Positions 60,537-64,000 of a stretch of DNA of 64,000 nucleotides are shown piece after piece (within the stretch, counting starts at the first letter, position 1; each line of letters begins with the position of its first letter). The notes under the pieces are model-generated. The model did not search any database and was not told where the DNA came from. It saw nothing but the letters and a program-made list of their open reading frames with translations. Source of the stretch: Terriglobia bacterium (lineage in GTDB: Bacteria; Acidobacteriota; Terriglobia; Acidiferrales; UBA7541); assembly GCA_020072805.1 (NCBI GenBank), contig JAIQGC010000003.1, forward strand, positions 1 through 64,000, given 5' to 3'. The position numbers and the translations under genes were made by a program.

Positions 60537-61040
60537 ATGGCCAAACGAACGGCGGTGATGGTGCTTCTGCTCGTCTGCGGCATGGTCTTTGTGATTGTGG
60601 GAACTCCCCAGGGCGGCACCAAGTCCGCCGACCCCTCCGTCCTGCTACAGGCCGATGAAGCCTTTGACCGCGCCCGCGCCGAACACGGCGCTGAAGGCTT
60701 TGCCTCCTTCCTCGCCGACGATATCGTCACCATCCGCCCCAACCAGCCCCTCGTGCGCGGCAAAAAAGATTTCCTTGCCGGATGGAACTATTCCCCGGAA
60801 ATGTCCGTGCGCTGGAAGCCCGAATTCGCCCGCATCTCCGATGATGCCACCATGGGCTTCACCACCGGCTCCTACAAGGCCACCCTCACGGAAAACGGCG
60901 CGCCGAAAGTGGCCGCCACCGGAAGATACATCACCATCTGGGCCCGCCAGCCCGACGGCTCCTGGAAAGCCGTCTTCGATTCCGGCGTGCAGGACAAAGC
61001 CCCCGCGCCTCCCGCTCCCGCGGAAACCAAGAAGCCCTGA
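60537..61040 (+). CDS. Exported DUF4440/SnoaL-like (NTF2-fold) protein
   Basis: A 167-residue protein with a signal segment (about 8-24). The cone-like NTF2 fold is indicated by LLQADEAFDRARAEHGAEGFASFLADDIVTIRPNQPL, GKKDFLAGWN and the ending TGRYITIWARQPDGSWKAVFDSG, typical of DUF4440. Function is unknown; such proteins range from enzymes to binding modules. The ATG follows AAGGGAGAGCGGCG. The thioesterase gene begins 7 bp after its stop. Confidence 0.85.
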   Translation: MAKRTAVMVLLLVCGMVFVIVGTPQGGTKSADPSVLLQADEAFDRARAEHGAEGFASFLADDIVTIRPNQPLVRGKKDFLAGWNYSPEMSVRWKPEFARISDDATMGFTTGSYKATLTENGAPKVAATGRYITIWARQPDGSWKAVFDSGVQDKAPAPPAPAETKKP

Positions 61041-61047
61041 CTTCGCC

Positions 61048-61482
61048 ATGCCGCAGTCCCATTTCAGAAAGCTGGAAGCGATGTACCACGCCGCGCCCAT
61101 TAACCGGTGGTTCCTCCCGCGTCTGCACATCCCCGAAGCCGGCAGCGCCGAGATCTCCCTCGCCGTTCGCCCGGACTTCTTCCACGCCGCCGGCGCCTTG
61201 CACGGCTCGGTCTATTTCAAGGCCCTCGACGACGCCACTTTTTTCGCCGTGCAGTCCCTCATTACCGAAACTTTCGCCCTCACCGTCTCCTTCAATCTCT
61301 ATTTCCTCCGCCCCGTTCAGGACGGCACGCTCCTGGCCCGCGGCCGCGTCGTCAGCCGCAGCAAGCGCCTGTTCATCGCCGAAGGCACGCTCTTCGACGC
61401 CCGCGGCAAGGAAGCCGCCCGCGGCTCCGGCACCTTCATGCCCAGCGCCACCCCCCTCGGCGAACAACTCGGCTACCGCTGA
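61048..61482 (+). CDS. PaaI-type hotdog thioesterase
   Basis: A 144-residue acyl-CoA thioesterase-like protein. Hotdog motif FHAAGALHGSVYFKALDDATFFA holds the HG-x(n)-D catalytic area, followed by ALTVSFNLYFLRPVQDGTLLARG and RLFIAEGTLFDARGKEAARG. This is the PaaI/4HBT pattern; substrate unknown. It is 7 bp downstream of the DUF4440 gene, likely the same transcript. Confidence 0.88.
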   Translation: MPQSHFRKLEAMYHAAPINRWFLPRLHIPEAGSAEISLAVRPDFFHAAGALHGSVYFKALDDATFFAVQSLITETFALTVSFNLYFLRPVQDGTLLARGRVVSRSKRLFIAEGTLFDARGKEAARGSGTFMPSATPLGEQLGYR

Positions 61483-61530
61483 CCCCCTCTCCCCCCAGGT
61501 GACCACCCCGCCCACCTCCCGGCGCTTTTC

Positions 61531-61560
61531 TTGACTTACCCCCTCCCCGCCCTCGATAAT
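61531..61560 (+). promoter_or_regulatory. Promoter of the yceD-rpmF-plsX-fabD operon
   Basis: TTGACT (61531-61536) and GATAAT (61555-61560) are 18 nt apart, and the -10 ends 8 nt before the ATG at 61569. The transcript would have almost no leader. Confidence 0.65.
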
Positions 61561-61568
61561 GCTTAAGC

Positions 61569-62132
61569 ATGAGAGAGAGCGCCGGAGGCGCGGATTCGAT
61601 GTTTTTGGACGTCAAGGACCTGGCGGTCCGCAAGCTGCCAATCCGGAAGAGCTACGCTCCGGGCAGCCTGGACTATGGCTTGGCCGAGGTGAAGCAAATC
61701 GGCCCGCTCGAGGTCCGTGCCACCGCCGAGCTTCTCGAAGACCAGGTGCACATCGAGGGCAAGCTGGAGGTCCGCATCGAAATGGTCTGCGCGCGTTGCC
61801 TCGAACCGCTCGTCGAGGACGTTCACCGCGAGTTCGACCTGTACTACAGCCCGCTCCCCAAAGGCGCCAAGCCCGAGGAAGAGCGCCTGAAGTACGACGA
61901 TACCGAAATAGGTTTCTACCAGGGCGAAGGTCTTTTCCTCGCCGAGGTCCTCACCGAACAGGTTCTCTTGTCCCTGCCCATGAAGGCCATTTGCCGGAGT
62001 GATTGCCGGGGCTTGTGCTCGAATTGCGGCGCGAACCTCAATCACGAAGAGTGCCGATGTGAGACCCATGCGACCGACCCTCGCCTGGCTCCCCTCGCGC
62101 GCCTGAAGCAGGACTGGCTGAAAAAACAATAG
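61569..62132 (+). CDS. yceD: YceD/DUF177 family protein
   Basis: A 187-residue protein of the YceD family, encoded before rpmF in most bacteria and needed for 23S rRNA accumulation in plants and E. coli. Motifs: EVRIEMVCARCLEPL, then DLTEQVLLSLP-like FLAEVLTEQVLLSLPMKAIC, and the zinc-ribbon-like CRSDCRGLCSNCGANLN. The first ATG is used; a second at 61599 would remove ten residues. It is the first gene of the operon. Confidence 0.93.
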   Translation: MRESAGGADSMFLDVKDLAVRKLPIRKSYAPGSLDYGLAEVKQIGPLEVRATAELLEDQVHIEGKLEVRIEMVCARCLEPLVEDVHREFDLYYSPLPKGAKPEEERLKYDDTEIGFYQGEGLFLAEVLTEQVLLSLPMKAICRSDCRGLCSNCGANLNHEECRCETHATDPRLAPLARLKQDWLKKQ

Positions 62133-62195
62133 GTTCCAGGGCCAAAAGCCCTTCAAATTTGCGCCCCGTTGACCGGGGCCAAGAGGAGTAGTGTT

Positions 62196-62378
62196 ATGCC
62201 TAACCCAAAACGCCGCCATTCTCATCAGCGCAAGAACAAGCGCCGTTCTCATGATTTCCTGGAAGCCCCCGCTTCCGGCGGCACCTGCCCCAACTGCCAT
62301 GAAGTCAAGCAGCCGCACCGGGTGTGTCCGCAGTGCGGGCATTACAAGGGCCGTCAAGTTCAGGAAGTCAAAGCCTGA
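62196..62378 (+). CDS. rpmF: Large ribosomal subunit protein bL32
   Basis: A 60-residue ribosomal protein. Basic start MPNPKRRHSHQRKNKRRSHD, then zinc pairs CPNC and CPQCGHYKGRQV, as in C+ type bL32. The ATG at 62196 follows AAGAGGAGTAGTGTT. Gene order yceD-rpmF-plsX is conserved across bacteria. Confidence 0.96.
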   Translation: MPNPKRRHSHQRKNKRRSHDFLEAPASGGTCPNCHEVKQPHRVCPQCGHYKGRQVQEVKA

Positions 62379-62408
62379 CGATTTCCCGGCCGGTAGACCG
62401 GATTCCCC

Positions 62409-63416
62409 ATGATCACCATCGCAGTCGACGCCATGGGCGGAGACCAGGCGCCCCGCCCCGAGGTTGAAGGCAGCGTTCTGGCCGCGCGCGAATTTGGCGT
62501 GCGCGTCATGCTGGTGGGCCGTCCCGACGCCATCCGCGCGGAGCTTGCCCGGCACGCCGCGCCCAATCTACCCATCGAAGTCGTGGAAGCCTCCGAGGTC
62601 ATCACCATGGAGGATCATCCCGCGCAGGCCTTCCGCCGCAAGAAAAACAGCTCCGTGCACGTCGCCGCGCGCCTCGTTCATGACGGCAGGGCCGACGCCA
62701 TGGTCAGCTCCGGCAACACCGGCGCGGTCATGACCACCGCGCGCTTCATCCTGGGCACCCTGGCCGCCGTTGACCGCCTCGCCCTGGCCGCTCCGCTTCC
62801 CAACGCCAAGGGCGGCGTCACCGTTCTCCTCGACGTCGGCGCCAATGTCGATTCCAAGCCCGAGCACCTCGTGCAGTTCGCCGTCATGGGCGAAATCTAT
62901 TACCGCGCCGCTTTCGGCGCTCGCCGCCCCCGCCTGGGGCTTCTCTCCATCGGCGAAGAAGAAATGAAGGGCAACGAGCTCACCCGCGAGGTCAATAACC
63001 GCCTTAAAAACCTGCCCATTCATTTCATCGGCAACGTCGAAGGCGGCGAACTCTTTTCCGGCAAGGTCGACGTCGTGGTCTGCGACGGCTTCGTCGGCAA
63101 TATCGCCCTGAAGATCAGCGAGAGCCTGGCCATGGAAATTTTCGGCCTCCTCAAAAAGGCCCTGAAGAGTTCTATCTCCTCCCAGCTCGGCTATCTATTT
63201 TCTCGCAAAGCCTTTCGCGGCCTCAAAAAGCACATTGATTATTCCGAATACGGCGGCGCTCCTCTTCTGGGCGTTCGCGGCGTTTGCGTCATCGGCCACG
63301 GCCGCTCCGATGCTAATGCCGTGAAAAACGCCATTCGCGTGGCCGCCGGTCTGACCCGCGCTAAAATTAACGAAAAAATCGAACAGGAGCTTGCGGCCGT
63401 CCCAGTCAGCGTCTAA
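62409..63416 (+). CDS. plsX: Phosphate acyltransferase PlsX
   Basis: A 335-residue enzyme converting acyl-ACP to acyl-phosphate, the first step of phospholipid synthesis via PlsY. Motifs: IAVDAMGGDQAPRPEVEGS at the start, AMVSSGNTGAVM, LLDVGANVDSKPEHLVQFA, LLSIGEEEMKGN, FIGNVEGGELFSGKVDVVV and GGAPLLGVRGVCVIGHG. Length normal. It follows rpmF by 30 bp and precedes fabD by 30 bp. Confidence 0.97.
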   Translation: MITIAVDAMGGDQAPRPEVEGSVLAAREFGVRVMLVGRPDAIRAELARHAAPNLPIEVVEASEVITMEDHPAQAFRRKKNSSVHVAARLVHDGRADAMVSSGNTGAVMTTARFILGTLAAVDRLALAAPLPNAKGGVTVLLDVGANVDSKPEHLVQFAVMGEIYYRAAFGARRPRLGLLSIGEEEMKGNELTREVNNRLKNLPIHFIGNVEGGELFSGKVDVVVCDGFVGNIALKISESLAMEIFGLLKKALKSSISSQLGYLFSRKAFRGLKKHIDYSEYGGAPLLGVRGVCVIGHGRSDANAVKNAIRVAAGLTRAKINEKIEQELAAVPVSV

Positions 63417-63446
63417 GGGATTGCCAGGCGGAAAAGAGCAGTCATC

Positions 63447-64000
63447 ATGGGAAAAATCGCCTTCGTCTTTCCAGGACAGGCTTCACAATACCCCGGCATG
63501 GGCCGCGAACTCGCCGAGGCTTATCCTGCGGCGCGCCAGGTCTTTGACGCCGCCGACCACGCCCTGGGCTTTTCCATTTCCCGCATGTGCTTCGAGGGCA
63601 GCGAGGAAGAACTCAAGCAGACTGCCAACACCCAGCCCGCCATTCTCACCTGCTCCGTCGCCGTTCTCCGCGTCCTCGCCGAAAAGGGCATTCAGCCGGA
63701 CTTCGTCGCCGGCCACAGCCTCGGCGAATATTCCGCTCTCGTCGCCGCCGGCGCCCTCGATTTCACCGACGCCGTCCGCCTGGTCCGCAAACGCGGCACG
63801 TACATGCAGGAGGCCGTTCCTGCCGGAGAGGGCGCCATGGCCGCCATCCTCGGTCTCTCGCCCGCCGTGGTCGCCGATGTCTGCAAGCGCGCCGCGGAAA
63901 ACGAAGTCTGCTCCCCGGCCAATCTCAACTCCCCCGAGCAGACGGTCATCTCCGGCAGCGCCGCGGCGGTCAAGCGCGCCGTCGAAATCGCTTCCCAGAT
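63447..64000 (+). CDS. fabD: Malonyl-CoA:ACP transacylase FabD (truncated by window edge)
   Basis: About 184 residues of the N-terminal part. It opens GKIAFVFPGQASQYPGMGRE, with the nucleophile motif GHSLGEYSALVAAGAL and NLNSPEQTVISG, all FabD signatures. It transfers malonyl from CoA to ACP for fatty acid synthesis. Part of the yceD-rpmF-plsX-fabD operon, whose usual next members (fabG, acpP, fabF) would lie beyond the window. The remaining C-terminal third is missing. Confidence 0.96.
   Translation, partial: MGKIAFVFPGQASQYPGMGRELAEAYPAARQVFDAADHALGFSISRMCFEGSEEELKQTANTQPAILTCSVAVLRVLAEKGIQPDFVAGHSLGEYSALVAAGALDFTDAVRLVRKRGTYMQEAVPAGEGAMAAILGLSPAVVADVCKRAAENEVCSPANLNSPEQTVISGSAAAVKRAVEIASQ

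Overview
The window is high-GC (roughly 62-65 percent by eye), gene-dense bacterial chromosome. It most likely comes from an uncultivated member of the Acidobacteriota, class Terriglobia or a close relative. This rests on gene order and content: tgt-yajC-secD-secF followed by tonB-exbB and three exbD genes; many secreted TPR, DinB and DUF proteins; a large radical-SAM protein of the membrane-spanning-lipid (Tes/MSS) type; and dispersed GTCATNCTGAG...CTCAGNATGAC intergenic repeats. No rRNA, tRNA, CRISPR array, prophage or insertion sequence was seen. Taxonomy is an inference; no search was run.

Layout. 0-5.4 kb: a truncated MFS exporter, a zinc-ribbon membrane protein, two peptide-ABC ATPases separated by an antisense methyltransferase gene, and a Yip1 membrane protein. 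5.4-14 kb: tgt, the Sec accessory genes yajC-secD-secF, a TonB-ExbB-ExbD1-ExbD2-ExbD3 energy-transduction unit and a TPR lipoprotein, closed by a strong terminator. 14-21 kb: a bifunctional Rel (p)ppGpp enzyme, a small lipoprotein, an M1-peptidase-like protein without the zinc site, RidA, a FecR-like protein and a protein of unknown function. 21-23.4 kb: the Tes/MSS-like radical-SAM enzyme with its own terminator. 23.5-30.6 kb: FmdB zinc ribbon, a flavin-binding protein, a membrane serine hydrolase, and an overlapping S10 carboxypeptidase-CstA-YbdD unit that looks like peptide or pyruvate scavenging.

30.6-47 kb: a GAF-GGDEF-EAL protein with a broken GGDEF motif, DUF4197, a metallophosphoesterase, secreted DinB, a lipoprotein, a YyaL-type thioredoxin protein, DUF2203, nadA, moaA (with a long, highly structured leader), a saccharopine-dehydrogenase-like protein, thiC, a methyltransferase and a REC-GGDEF regulator. 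47-57.4 kb: PH-domain and TPR proteins, a JAMM protease-MoeZ-carbonic anhydrase-CDGSH group, a membrane GGDEF protein that nearly abuts a PilZ protein, two glycosyltransferases and a zinc-ribbon/FHA protein. 57.5-64 kb: a TPR membrane protein, dGTPase, an outer-membrane barrel, a DUF4440 protein, a thioesterase, and the yceD-rpmF-plsX-fabD operon (fabD runs off the window).

Themes. Cofactor and sulfur-carrier chemistry is spread over nadA, moaA, thiC, JAMM and moeZ. Cyclic-di-GMP signalling is represented by three GGDEF or EAL proteins and one PilZ protein. Lipid chemistry is represented by the Tes/MSS-like enzyme and plsX/fabD. Several genes carry a TANNNT -10-like hexamer exactly 6 nt before the start codon, which suggests leaderless mRNAs. 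The Tes/MSS-like enzyme is the most attractive lead. No clearly new multi-gene defence or mobile system was found.
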